From positions 1 to 13,827 of the forward strand of contig JAJPYH010000208.1 in assembly GCA_021205045.1 (NCBI GenBank): DNA of 13,827 bases, in the 5' to 3' direction. The notes below the pieces were generated by a model. The model was given only the letters and a program-made list of their open reading frames with translations, did no database searches and was not told the origin of the DNA. The DNA comes from Lachnospiraceae bacterium. Lineage in GTDB: Bacteria > Bacillota > Clostridia > Lachnospirales > Lachnospiraceae. Position 1 is the first letter of the stretch. Every line of letters begins with the position of its first letter. The position numbers and the translations under genes were made by a program. This document shows positions 6,576-13,780 of this stretch, piece by piece.

Positions 6576-7151
6576 TTAAAGCAACCCGGAGAAGCCAATA
6601 AACGCCATGGCCATCAGCCCTGCAGTAATCAGCACGATGGGTGTTCCCTGAAAGGCTTTTGGCACATCACAGTATTCCAGTTTCTCACGTATCCCCGCCA
6701 TGATCACAATGGCCACCGTGAATCCCACGGCCGTTCCGAAACCATTCAATGTACTGTAGAGCACATTATAATTTTCCTGCACATTGGTCAGTGCCACGCC
6801 CAGCACCGCACAGTTGGTGGTAATCAGGGGCAGGTATACTCCCAATGCCTGATACAGGGACGGACTGGATTTTTTCAGAAACATTTCCACCAGCTGCACC
6901 AGCGCCGCAATCACCAGAATAAAGACAATGGTCTCCAGAAATTCCAGTCCGTTCGCCGCCAGCAGATACTGATAAATCAGGCTGGTCACAGCAGATGAGA
7001 CTGTTATTACCAGGATCACCGCCGTTCCCATACTGGCCGCCGTCTTCACTCTCTTGCTGACGCCCAGGAATGGACACAGCCCCAGGAACTGGCTTAAAAC
7101 CACATTTTCCACCAAAGCCGCCGCCAGGACGATCTGAAGCATTTCCTTCAT
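6576..7151 (-). CDS. rnfA: Rnf complex subunit A, membrane protein
   Basis: RnfA pairs with RnfE as an inverted-topology membrane dimer in the core of the Rnf pump. The 191-aa protein has about six membrane segments. C26 in LGLCPFLG and C114 in ITTNCAVLG match the cysteines that, with those of RnfE, hold the intramembrane [2Fe-2S] centre known from Rnf and the related Na+-NQR. I chose the ATG at 7151 because it overlaps the rnfE stop as ATGA, has AAAGGAGG 9 nt upstream, and gives the standard N-terminus MKEMLQIVLAAALVEN. An upstream ATG at 7202 would add 17 residues lying in rnfE and is unlikely. Confidence 0.96.
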   Translation of the reverse strand: MKEMLQIVLAAALVENVVLSQFLGLCPFLGVSKRVKTAASMGTAVILVITVSSAVTSLIYQYLLAANGLEFLETIVFILVIAALVQLVEMFLKKSSPSLYQALGVYLPLITTNCAVLGVALTNVQENYNVLYSTLNGFGTAVGFTVAIVIMAGIREKLEYCDVPKAFQGTPIVLITAGLMAMAFIGFSGLL

Positions 7152-7900
7152 GTCCGCGCCCCTCCTTTCGACTCTGCCAGTTTTCCATGATTTTCCGCGC
7201 ATACCGCTCCAAAGCAGGAGGCACAGTTGCCGCCGCAGGCCAACTCTCCTGCGGAAGCCGCAGTGATCTCATCCGCACCGGACTCTCCCGCCGCAGCTGC
7301 CCTCTTTGCCTTTCGATTGCGGTATGCGTTCTGCGCCGCAATCAGAAAAGCCAGCACGAAAAACGCCCCCGGTGCCATGACAAAGAGACTGATGGTATAA
7401 TCCTCCGGGATCACCTGTACCGTGCCAAACAGCGTACCGCTTCCCAGAAGCTCTCTGAAAATACCGATACAGGTCAGCCCCAGCGTAAAGCCAAGCCCCA
7501 TACCCACGCCGTCAAAGGCCGACAAAAGCGGCGGATTCTTGGATGCGTAGCTTTCCGCCCTTCCCAGGATAATGCAGTTTACTACAATCAGCGGTATGTA
7601 AATTCCCAAAGCGGAATCCAGCGACGGAATATATGCCTTCAACAACAGCTGCACAATCGTCACCAGCGTGGCAACGATCACAATATAGGCCGGAATTCTG
7701 ACCTTATCCGGAATCATTTTGCGCATGGCAGAGATCACAAAGTTGGACATCACCAGCACCGCTGTCGTGGTCAGCCCCATTCCCAGGGCATTCATCGCCG
7801 AGGATGTCACCGCCATAGTCGGACACATACCCAGCATCAGCACAAAGGTAGGATTTTCCTTAATCAATCCATTGTAAATCCGTTCCGTACATCCTTTCAT
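7148..7900 (-). CDS. rnfE: Rnf complex subunit E, membrane protein with Cys-rich tail
   Basis: This is the partner of RnfA in the membrane core of the ferredoxin:NAD+ oxidoreductase. It is 250 aa with about six membrane segments. C26 in LGMCPTMAV and C109 in VNCIILG are the expected ligands of the shared iron-sulfur centre, and FDGVGMGLGFTLGL (129-142) is typical of the family. After the last membrane segment (about 173-190) the chain continues for some 60 residues: a basic then Ala/Gly-rich linker leads to C222, C226, C229 and C234 in the order CGGNCASCFGAVC. That tail is longer than in the minimal subunit, and the cysteine spacing suggests a metal or Fe-S site; this is inference. The start is supported by GGAGGAGG 7 nt upstream and overlap with the rnfG stop. 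Confidence 0.95.
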   Translation of the reverse strand: MKGCTERIYNGLIKENPTFVLMLGMCPTMAVTSSAMNALGMGLTTTAVLVMSNFVISAMRKMIPDKVRIPAYIVIVATLVTIVQLLLKAYIPSLDSALGIYIPLIVVNCIILGRAESYASKNPPLLSAFDGVGMGLGFTLGLTCIGIFRELLGSGTLFGTVQVIPEDYTISLFVMAPGAFFVLAFLIAAQNAYRNRKAKRAAAAGESGADEITAASAGELACGGNCASCFGAVCAENHGKLAESKGGART

Positions 7901-8523
7901 TCCGACACCTCCTCCAGAGCCTGCACAAAAGCAAGGCCCGCGTTTACCGCCGAGGTAACCGCTCTGCTGGTAATCGTCGCACTGCTGACAGCCGCAATTT
8001 CCTCTTCCGAACTGCTTTCCCCCTTTACCACAGTAAAAGAATCCACGGATTTTCCCAGATACTGATCCTTAAATTCCGACTTCTGCGCATTCATGCCAAG
8101 CCCGGCTGTTTCCTCCAGTGTCAGGAATTCCAGACCCGTGACACTTCCTTCCGTATTGATCCCCAGCGCAATCTCAATATCGCCCCCATAACCGGCATGA
8201 GATACAGCAGTCATAACATATCCAATCACCTCACCGGACACGTCAAAAGCCGCCAGGCACTCCGAGATTTCCACCTTCGTAAGCCCCGCAGCCTCAATGA
8301 TCTGCTCCTGCCCGTTCATCAGCGAGATAATTTCTTCAGTCTCCCCGAAGCTGACTGCGTCCGCGCACACATTCTGGTATGCTTCTTCCTTCTCCTGCTG
8401 CTCCCGCAGTTCAATGGGCTCTTTGGTCACCACATACACCGCCCCCAGCAAAAGTCCCGCTACCAATGTGATAAGAAATAAGGACAGAGCCGGTCCAAAC
8501 AAAGATTCACTCTTTCCTGCCAT
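7897..8523 (-). CDS. rnfG: Rnf complex subunit G, covalent-FMN protein
   Basis: RnfG carries a covalently bound FMN in the electron path between RnfB and RnfC. The 208-aa protein has an N-terminal membrane segment (about 10-32) and an extracytoplasmic FMN-binding domain. The attachment region reads AAVSSATITS (177-186), placing the FMN-bearing threonine at T183. The usual SGAT motif reads SSAT here. The GYGGDIEIALGI stretch (111-122) and GLGMNAQKSEFKDQYLGK (141-158) are typical domain signatures. ApbE from the same operon is the expected flavinylating enzyme. The gene overlaps rnfD by 17 nt and follows GGGAGGG at 8 nt; its stop overlaps the rnfE start. Confidence 0.95.
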   Translation of the reverse strand: MAGKSESLFGPALSLFLITLVAGLLLGAVYVVTKEPIELREQQEKEEAYQNVCADAVSFGETEEIISLMNGQEQIIEAAGLTKVEISECLAAFDVSGEVIGYVMTAVSHAGYGGDIEIALGINTEGSVTGLEFLTLEETAGLGMNAQKSEFKDQYLGKSVDSFTVVKGESSSEEEIAAVSSATITSRAVTSAVNAGLAFVQALEEVSE

Positions 8524-9475
8524 ACTTTTTGCCCTCCCTTCCGAATGCCACGGGCCGGGTCACCTTCTCAATCAGAGGCACCAGCAGATTGCCGATGATA
8601 ATGGCATAGGAGACGCCCTCAGCGGAACTGCCGTAGAGTCTGAAAATTGCCGTCAGCACTCCCAGCAGCACACCGAACAGCACCTTTCCCTTCTCCGTAA
8701 TGGGGCTGGTCACATAATCCGTCGCCATGAAAAAGGCTCCAAGCATCAGGCCGCCGCTGAAAAGCTGTCCTGCCAGATACTGTACGTTCCAATGCTGTGG
8801 TCCAAATATTATCATCATGATCAGGAAACTTCCCAGATACGCTAACGGAATATGTACCTGTATCACCTTCCTCATCAGCAGATAAAGACCGCCCAAAATC
8901 AGCAGCACTGCACTGGTTTCTCCAATCACCCCCAGTGTAGTCCCAAAAAATACATCCTTTAAAGAAATGACTCCCTCCTGTGCCAGCGCCAGAGGAGTAG
9001 CAGAAGAAACCGTCTCATTGATTTTTGCCGCTGCCAGACTTCCGCTTGCCAGGGAAAAATCCGTCATGGATCCCGCAAAGGAAATGCTCAGAAAGACCCT
9101 TCCGCCCAATGCCGGATTCATAAAATTCTGTCCCAGTCCGCCAGAAAGCGGTTTCCCCACCAGCATCGCAAAGGCCGCCCCCAGCAGGGCTTTCCATACG
9201 GGGAACTGAGACGGCAGATTCATGGCTAACAATAACCCCGTTACCGCTGCGCTGCCGTCAAAAGCCGTAATCTCTTTCTTCATACATCTCTGAAATAAAT
9301 ATTCAAAGCCTACTGCAGCCGCAACGCACACAATTTCCAGTAAGAACGCATGCCATCCAAACCAGACTGCTCCCGCGACAGCCGCCGGAAGCAGAGCGAT
9401 CAGCACATCTGTCATCAGCTGTCTTGTAGTCTTTTCGTCCCGCACATGCGGCGAAGTAGAAACATGATAAGCCAT
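8507..9475 (-). CDS. rnfD: Rnf complex subunit D, flavinylated membrane protein
   Basis: RnfD is an ion-pathway subunit, homologous to NqrB, with several membrane helices. I place the start at 9475 (322 aa): the ATG shares one base with the rnfC stop (TAATG), has AAAGGGGG upstream, and yields the typical MAYHVSTSPHVRDEKTT. A longer frame from 9592 would overlap rnfC by over 100 nt without support. The covalent-FMN site is T160 in ETVSSATPLALAQEG, again SSAT rather than SGAT. GKPLSGGLGQNFMNPALGGRVFL (108-129, shown in part) is the conserved core motif. Membrane segments are visible at about 24-60, 75-107, 205-260 and later. It would act with RnfA/E/G in Na+ or H+ translocation; the ion is not decided by what I can see. 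Confidence 0.95.
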   Translation of the reverse strand: MAYHVSTSPHVRDEKTTRQLMTDVLIALLPAAVAGAVWFGWHAFLLEIVCVAAAVGFEYLFQRCMKKEITAFDGSAAVTGLLLAMNLPSQFPVWKALLGAAFAMLVGKPLSGGLGQNFMNPALGGRVFLSISFAGSMTDFSLASGSLAAAKINETVSSATPLALAQEGVISLKDVFFGTTLGVIGETSAVLLILGGLYLLMRKVIQVHIPLAYLGSFLIMMIIFGPQHWNVQYLAGQLFSGGLMLGAFFMATDYVTSPITEKGKVLFGVLLGVLTAIFRLYGSSAEGVSYAIIIGNLLVPLIEKVTRPVAFGREGKKYGRKE

Positions 9476-10809
9476 TATCTGCCCCCTTTCTGACGTTTTA
9501 AGGCCAGCGTGTCTTTTCTCGCCTGTTTCATGACCTGCGTCAATGGACGCCGGGCCGGGCAGATATAGGAACAGCAGCCGCACTCGCAGCACTCCAGCCC
9601 GTCCACCTTCTCAAACATTTCCAAATCCCCCCGCTGCGCATACTCTACCGCCAGCTGAGGCAGAATATGACCCGGACAGACCTGCGCGCAGCGGCCGCAG
9701 CGGATGCAGGGCGATTCCTTACTCTCCGCCACCTCATCCCTCGACAGGCAGGTCAGCGCCGAGCTGTTCTTGGTCACTGGGATCTCCAGTGAAAATAAAG
9801 CCTGTCCCATCATGGGACCTCCGGATAAGATTTTCGCCGGTTCTTTACAAAAACCTCCAGCTTTCTCCACCAGATCTTTGTATAAGACACCCGTTGGAAC
9901 CCTGAAATTCACAGACGAAGCAATGGCGTCTCCCGTCACTGTCACAATCCTGCGAAGCAGCGGAAACCCTTTGGCTACCGCCTGATAAACAGATACCACG
10001 GTGTCAATATTATCAACCACACAGCCCACATCAGCGGGTAGCATCTGGTAATTGATCTTTCTGCCAGTCACCGCATAGATCAGCGTCCGCTCACCACCCT
10101 GGGGATATTTCGTCTTTAAGGGACAGACGGAAATATTGGGAAGTCCTTCTGACATTTCAGTCAGTTTTTTGACAGCTTCCGGCTTGTTGCTCTCAATGCC
10201 AATAACCCCCTTCGCATTGGGAAACAGGGATAATATAATCTGCAGCCCGCCAATGACCTTTTCCGGCTCCTCCAACATGACACGTTCATCACTTGTGAGG
10301 TAGGGTTCACATTCCGCGCCGTTGACGATCACCGTGTCAATGGCATCCGGATTCTTCGGGGACAGCTTCACATGTGTAGGAAATGCCGCCCCTCCCATGC
10401 CCACAATTCCCGCCGCTTTGATTATCTCAAGCTTTTCCTCGCGGGTAAGCAGAGTCCAGTCTCTCTCTTTTCCAAATTCCTCCACCTTCTCATAGAGAAA
10501 ATCATTGGTGATAATGATGCTCTGCACCATGGCCCCGCTTGCGGTCAGATGAGGCGCAATGGCCTTCACAGTCCCGGACACAGAGGAAAGTACATTAGCA
10601 CTGACAACACCCTGCGCCAGGCCAATGCACTGCCCCACTTTGACATACTCCTTTACTTTTACCGCAGGAACTGCCGGAGCACCAATATGCTGAGACAATG
10701 GATATACCATCGTTTCAGACTCCGGTACAAAGTCCACAATGGCTCTGTGCCTGGACAACTCCTTTCCCTCAAAGGGGTGTACACCACCCCTGAACGTTGC
10801 CAGCTTCAT
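9475..10809 (-). CDS. rnfC: Rnf complex subunit C, NADH/FMN and Fe-S subunit
   Basis: RnfC is the cytoplasmic, membrane-associated subunit that hands electrons to NAD+. At 444 aa it has the usual clostridial length. The N-terminus begins KLATFRGGVHPFEGKELS, a family signature. A NuoF-like nucleotide and FMN-binding part follows, with GIVGMGGAAFPTHVKL (134-149) and NGAECEPYLTSDER (163-176). Two [4Fe-4S] motifs close the protein: C368/371/374/378 and C407/410/413/417. There is no long C-terminal extension of the kind found in some proteobacterial RnfC. It is the first gene of the operon, with AGAGGGAAGGA just before the ATG and a leader containing three 22-nt repeats. Its stop shares one base with the rnfD start. 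Confidence 0.96.
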   Translation of the reverse strand: MKLATFRGGVHPFEGKELSRHRAIVDFVPESETMVYPLSQHIGAPAVPAVKVKEYVKVGQCIGLAQGVVSANVLSSVSGTVKAIAPHLTASGAMVQSIIITNDFLYEKVEEFGKERDWTLLTREEKLEIIKAAGIVGMGGAAFPTHVKLSPKNPDAIDTVIVNGAECEPYLTSDERVMLEEPEKVIGGLQIILSLFPNAKGVIGIESNKPEAVKKLTEMSEGLPNISVCPLKTKYPQGGERTLIYAVTGRKINYQMLPADVGCVVDNIDTVVSVYQAVAKGFPLLRRIVTVTGDAIASSVNFRVPTGVLYKDLVEKAGGFCKEPAKILSGGPMMGQALFSLEIPVTKNSSALTCLSRDEVAESKESPCIRCGRCAQVCPGHILPQLAVEYAQRGDLEMFEKVDGLECCECGCCSYICPARRPLTQVMKQARKDTLALKRQKGGR

Positions 10810-10823
10810 TTCCTTCCCTCTTT

Positions 10824-10889
10824 CTGATCGTTATCTCATATTCCTCTGATTGTTATTTCATATCCCTGTAATTGCTATTGCATATTTCT
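10824..10889 (-). repeat. three tandem 22-nt repeats in the rnf leader
   Basis: Three units, 10824-10845, 10846-10867 and 10868-10889, follow each other without gaps. The first two agree at 19 of 22 positions and the second and third at 16 of 22. On the rnf strand every unit keeps an ATG, one codon and a stop: ATGAGATAA, ATGAAATAA and ATGCAATAG, each preceded by a purine run. They lie in the predicted rnfC 5' leader. Tandem protein-binding sites or a translation-control leader are both possible. Confidence 0.55.
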
Positions 10890-10890
10890 C

Positions 10891-10908
10891 TCACGTGTTG
10901 TCACATGA
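10891..10908. promoter_or_regulatory. imperfect dyad over the predicted rnf transcription start
   Basis: On the rnf strand TCATGTGACAACACGTGA has 7-nt arms (TCATGTG and CACGTGA) that are complementary except at one position. It begins directly after the extended -10 element, where a repressor would block initiation. It does not match the Rex consensus (TTGTTAA-type). The regulator is unknown. Confidence 0.35.
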
Positions 10909-10909
10909 A

Positions 10910-10940
10910 AATATATCATAATGAACGCCTAATACAGCAA
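10910..10940 (-). promoter_or_regulatory. candidate rnf operon promoter (extended -10)
   Basis: On the minus strand TGATATATT (10910-10918) is a good extended -10 element. A weak -35, TTGCTG (10935-10940), lies at a suboptimal 19-nt spacing, which the TGn extension could compensate. Transcription would start near 10903, giving a leader of about 95 nt. An alternative -10 TATGAT lies a few bases upstream without a good -35. Confidence 0.45.
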
Positions 10941-10941
10941 C

Positions 10942-11976
10942 CTATAAACTTATCAGTTTTTCCGCAATCCTGTAACTTCCCTCACCGTCTACCAGATTCA
11001 TTATTTTGCTGGAATACCTGCCGCGAAGAGAGGGATCTGTACACAGCTGCTCCGCTGCCCGACAGATTTCCCCAATCATCGATTCTCCCAGAGCCAGATA
11101 ATCCCCGCCATAATGGCTGTATCCCCGTTCTGCATACATAAAAACCGCCTTTTTCTGATTATCCGCAAAAGAAAATCCGATGATTGGCACTCCCATACAG
11201 CATAATTCCTGCATGGTACTGCCCGCAGCGGTAATGGCAAATTTCGCTCCGTTCATCACATTCCACATATCCGGCACATCATGCAGTATCCGCAGTCTCC
11301 GATCCTGTTTTCCCATTGCCTGAAGTGCGGAAAAGCTTTGACTGAACCTGCCGCAGACCACGCATATGTTTTCGTGTTCCGTCCAGGTTTGTCGTAAAAG
11401 AAAACCTACAATCTTTTCTGCAAGATGATATGGATCGCTGCTGCCTGTAGTCACCAGGATATAATCCTCCCGACGCTTCCCTCTGTGAACCTCAAACCCC
11501 GAGCGAAGCGGCGCAAATGCCAGACCTCCCCAGATCTGAGTATCCGCTTCACAGGCAGAGTAATCCATCTCAGCGCCATACACATTTCCGTTGATAATCG
11601 CGTCCACCGGATAAGGAAATGCGTCCATGTCATCCATATAAGCAACCTTTCCCCATTTTCGCAACGCCCGCAGGTACTCCTCCGTCACAAAATAACTATC
11701 CACTAAAAAAACACAGGACTCAGCCTCGCTTTGGCGCAAAATTTTCTCCAGAACCGGCAGCTCATCCTCCATCCTGCGATAGTCAGTGCCCAACACGACA
11801 CAGGCAAAGCCTTCCTTTTCCACAGCCTCTCTGGCATCATGCCCTGCAAGGAGAAAACAAACACTGCCGCCTTCCTCACGAACCGCCGCCGCGATAGACA
11901 GGCAACGCATCACATGACCCATGCCAATCTCACCGTTTCCATCCGCCCGTATGTAAATTTTCCTTTTATCTGTCAT
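10942..11976 (-). CDS. pseG: PseG-like UDP-2,4-diacetamido-2,4,6-trideoxy-beta-L-altropyranose hydrolase
   Basis: The protein belongs to the PseG family, which removes UDP from the altropyranose intermediate of pseudaminic acid synthesis (GT-B fold, cytoplasmic). Counting from the ATG at 11976 (344 aa), residues 9-29 hold IRADGNGEIGMGHVMRCLS, the family signature with the catalytic histidine at H21. A second signature region follows, LVTTGSSDPYHLAEKIV, then the sugar-nucleotide-binding stretch ITAAGSTMQELCCMGVP. The ATG at 11976 lies 4 nt after the methyltransferase stop; another at 11994 would overlap it and adds 6 residues. Neither has a good Shine-Dalgarno site, so coupled translation is likely. 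No other pseudaminic acid genes are in the window, so the substrate may differ: related hydrolases act in CMP-legionaminic acid and other nonulosonate pathways. Confidence 0.8.
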   Translation of the reverse strand: MTDKRKIYIRADGNGEIGMGHVMRCLSIAAAVREEGGSVCFLLAGHDAREAVEKEGFACVVLGTDYRRMEDELPVLEKILRQSEAESCVFLVDSYFVTEEYLRALRKWGKVAYMDDMDAFPYPVDAIINGNVYGAEMDYSACEADTQIWGGLAFAPLRSGFEVHRGKRREDYILVTTGSSDPYHLAEKIVGFLLRQTWTEHENICVVCGRFSQSFSALQAMGKQDRRLRILHDVPDMWNVMNGAKFAITAAGSTMQELCCMGVPIIGFSFADNQKKAVFMYAERGYSHYGGDYLALGESMIGEICRAAEQLCTDPSLRGRYSSKIMNLVDGEGSYRIAEKLISL

Positions 11977-11980
11977 AAAG

Positions 11981-13327
11981 CTATGTAATCTCATAATTGG
12001 TAATCAAAAGATGCTCCGAATTTTTATCATTGCGCTCCTGAAAACTGACTGTGTATTTTTTGGCAAAGCTGGTGACATAAATCCTCTGTCCATTTGCCGT
12101 ATCCATACCATGACAGTACAGGTTACGTATAAAATCCGTATTTTTGATAATCAGCATGAATTGTCCCCTGCAATGGTTAATCAGGTAGTTCGCCAGGCGA
12201 AGATGGGCGTTACGGCCAAACTCATTGCGTGCATACGTGGAAAACTCTGTGTCGTATGGCGGATCCAGAAATACAAAATCATTTTCACGCGGCTCGTATA
12301 GATTCAGAAAGCCCTCAAAATCCATACAGCCAATCACCGTTTTCTGAAGCTGCTCCAAAAGCGCCTCATCCTTAAAATAACGCACCTTTTTCAGAATAGA
12401 CTTCTGATTATAAGAAATGCCTCCATAGGGGACATTGAACTCTCCATTCTGATTGTAACGATACATGGACGCATAACAAAACTCCCTGACAAACAGCCAG
12501 ACAGCTGTAGCCACAGGTTCGCTGACAGACAACTCCTGCGTGTGATTGTACAAATAGCGGAAATACATGTAGAAACCGGCTTTCAGCGCTCCCTCCAGAT
12601 TGGCTGTCAGATCCTGAGGTGATAAATCACCTTTTTTCTGTTCCAGCTTTGCCATCCTGATCAGTTTATTGCGAAGATTCCTCTTCAGTTCCTCCAGAAA
12701 AATCACGGGAGAGAATGAGATCCTCTCATCTAACAGAGCCAGAAGTTCTTCCTCATTGCTGTCTATGAACTCATCAATGCTTTCTGAAAGCTCCTCTGCA
12801 GTCATCGTCCGGCAATCTGTTGTCCCAAAATATCCCTCACCAGTTTCAAACTCGGTGTTTGTCTTTCCTATTGTCCCCTGAAACATCAATTGCCCGATTT
12901 CATCTTCCGGAAAAAGCACTTCAGATGCTGCCCCAGGAACTTCTTCCTTTGCCTTCTCTTTAAAATCAGCGGATGATCCAATCCCGCTCTTATATCTCCG
13001 ATAAATATTCAGCATCTTGTCATAATGCTGCGCCAGAACCTTCTCCAGCCCTGTCCATGCATGATCTGCCGCCGTCAGCGCACTCAAAAACTCCTCATTC
13101 TGTGACCTGACCATCTCATAGAGACGCATCAACTCTTCCGACTTGTCATTGATAAAATACTCATTACATGCTAACGAAAAATAAACCGCACCACCTCCCA
13201 CGAAAGGGTCAAAAAACCTTTCGCCCTCTCGCGGCAGGTGCGGCAAAATATATTTCAGTTCTCTTTCCTTACCGCCAGGATATTTCAACAGAGGCGGCAG
13301 CTTTTGGGTTTGTTCTCTGGCTGTCAT
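11981..13327 (-). CDS. D12-class N6-adenine DNA methyltransferase (Dam-like)
   Basis: The enzyme would methylate adenine N6 in DNA using S-adenosylmethionine. Motif X is LLKYPGGKERELKYI (13-27). The SAM-binding motif I is FFDPFVGGGAVYF (38-50), with N60-D61 further on, and the catalytic motif IV is DPPY (355-358). FCYASMYRYNQNGEFNVPYG (283-302) is also typical of Dam relatives. At 448 aa it is far longer than the roughly 270-290 aa of classic Dam. The extra length is mainly between residues 85 and 270, the target-recognition side, so the recognised site need not be GATC. No restriction endonuclease gene is next to it in the window, so it appears to be an orphan methyltransferase, though a partner could lie outside. 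The ATG has AAGGAA 8 nt upstream and its own promoter. Confidence 0.9.
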   Translation of the reverse strand: MTAREQTQKLPPLLKYPGGKERELKYILPHLPREGERFFDPFVGGGAVYFSLACNEYFINDKSEELMRLYEMVRSQNEEFLSALTAADHAWTGLEKVLAQHYDKMLNIYRRYKSGIGSSADFKEKAKEEVPGAASEVLFPEDEIGQLMFQGTIGKTNTEFETGEGYFGTTDCRTMTAEELSESIDEFIDSNEEELLALLDERISFSPVIFLEELKRNLRNKLIRMAKLEQKKGDLSPQDLTANLEGALKAGFYMYFRYLYNHTQELSVSEPVATAVWLFVREFCYASMYRYNQNGEFNVPYGGISYNQKSILKKVRYFKDEALLEQLQKTVIGCMDFEGFLNLYEPRENDFVFLDPPYDTEFSTYARNEFGRNAHLRLANYLINHCRGQFMLIIKNTDFIRNLYCHGMDTANGQRIYVTSFAKKYTVSFQERNDKNSEHLLITNYEIT

Positions 13328-13373
13328 TCAGGGGTTCCTTATGTAAAACTGTTCTTATAAAATTCTCTTGTAT

Positions 13374-13402
13374 AGAATACCTTTTCAGAGCAAAGAAATC
13401 AA
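13374..13402 (-). promoter_or_regulatory. promoter of the DNA methyltransferase gene
   Basis: On the minus strand TTGATT (13397-13402) and TATTCT (13374-13379) are separated by 17 nt. The predicted start is near 13367, giving a leader of about 40 nt. It probably drives the methyltransferase-pseG pair. Between it and the sortase remnant, minus-strand GAAGATGA and TCATTTTC can form an 8-bp hairpin with one G-U pair, without a clear T-run after it. Confidence 0.55.
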
Positions 13403-13483
13403 CCGGAAAATGAAAAAACACCTCATCTTCACATTACTGCTGTCGATCTGTCCTGATTGCTTCACCCTTGCTTCATCCTTTCC

Positions 13484-13780
13484 TCACTCTTCCATCCTAT
13501 GTCCTCGCACCAAAAGTCTGTGACTATTAATGCCGTAAGGAGTACAGGTCAGAAGCGTCACGTAGTCTTCTCCATCCTCAATATACAGATATTCCATTTC
13601 AGATGGCAAAACTACCAAAATCTGATCCACCTCGTAAGACAGAACCTGATCCAGTACTGTAATGGTAAAAATGTCCCCTTCCTCCATTTGATCCAAATCC
13701 GTAAACAAAGTAGCTCCTGGCAATCCGCGGTGAGCCACAATCACACTATGTGTACTCTCTCCACCCACCGGCAGACTAGT
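13484..13780 (-). pseudogene. class C sortase, N-terminally truncated
   Basis: The catalytic half of a pilin-type (class C) sortase is clear: TSLPVGGESTHSVIVAHRGLP with the active-site histidine, LFTDLDQMEEGDIF, LLTCTPYG with the catalytic cysteine, and SHRLLVRGHR with the catalytic arginine. The family normally has roughly 150 more residues in front, and the residues just before TSLPVGG should resemble GVGHLEG. The frame stays open to the window edge but reads LFGQLFILCY there, which is not sortase-like, and the other two frames do not supply the missing part. The loss coincides with the AT-rich inverted-repeat segment at 13779-13827. The C-terminus also ends at once (RGHRMEE, then TGA), with no membrane tail; 33 more codons are open after that TGA. 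I read it as a remnant; a GTG at 13768 could still start a 94-aa fragment. Confidence 0.75.

Noticed and set aside
7070..8065. A 331-codon open frame on the plus strand opposite rnfA, rnfE and rnfG
   Set aside because: It is antisense to three unmistakable rnf genes, has no recognisable domain and a skewed Arg/His/Gln/Pro composition typical of a shadow frame in moderately GC-rich DNA.
13328..13483. Sortase reading through its TGA into 33 more open codons
   Set aside because: The extra residues do not form a convincing membrane tail or match the sortase C-terminus, and no recoding signal is evident.
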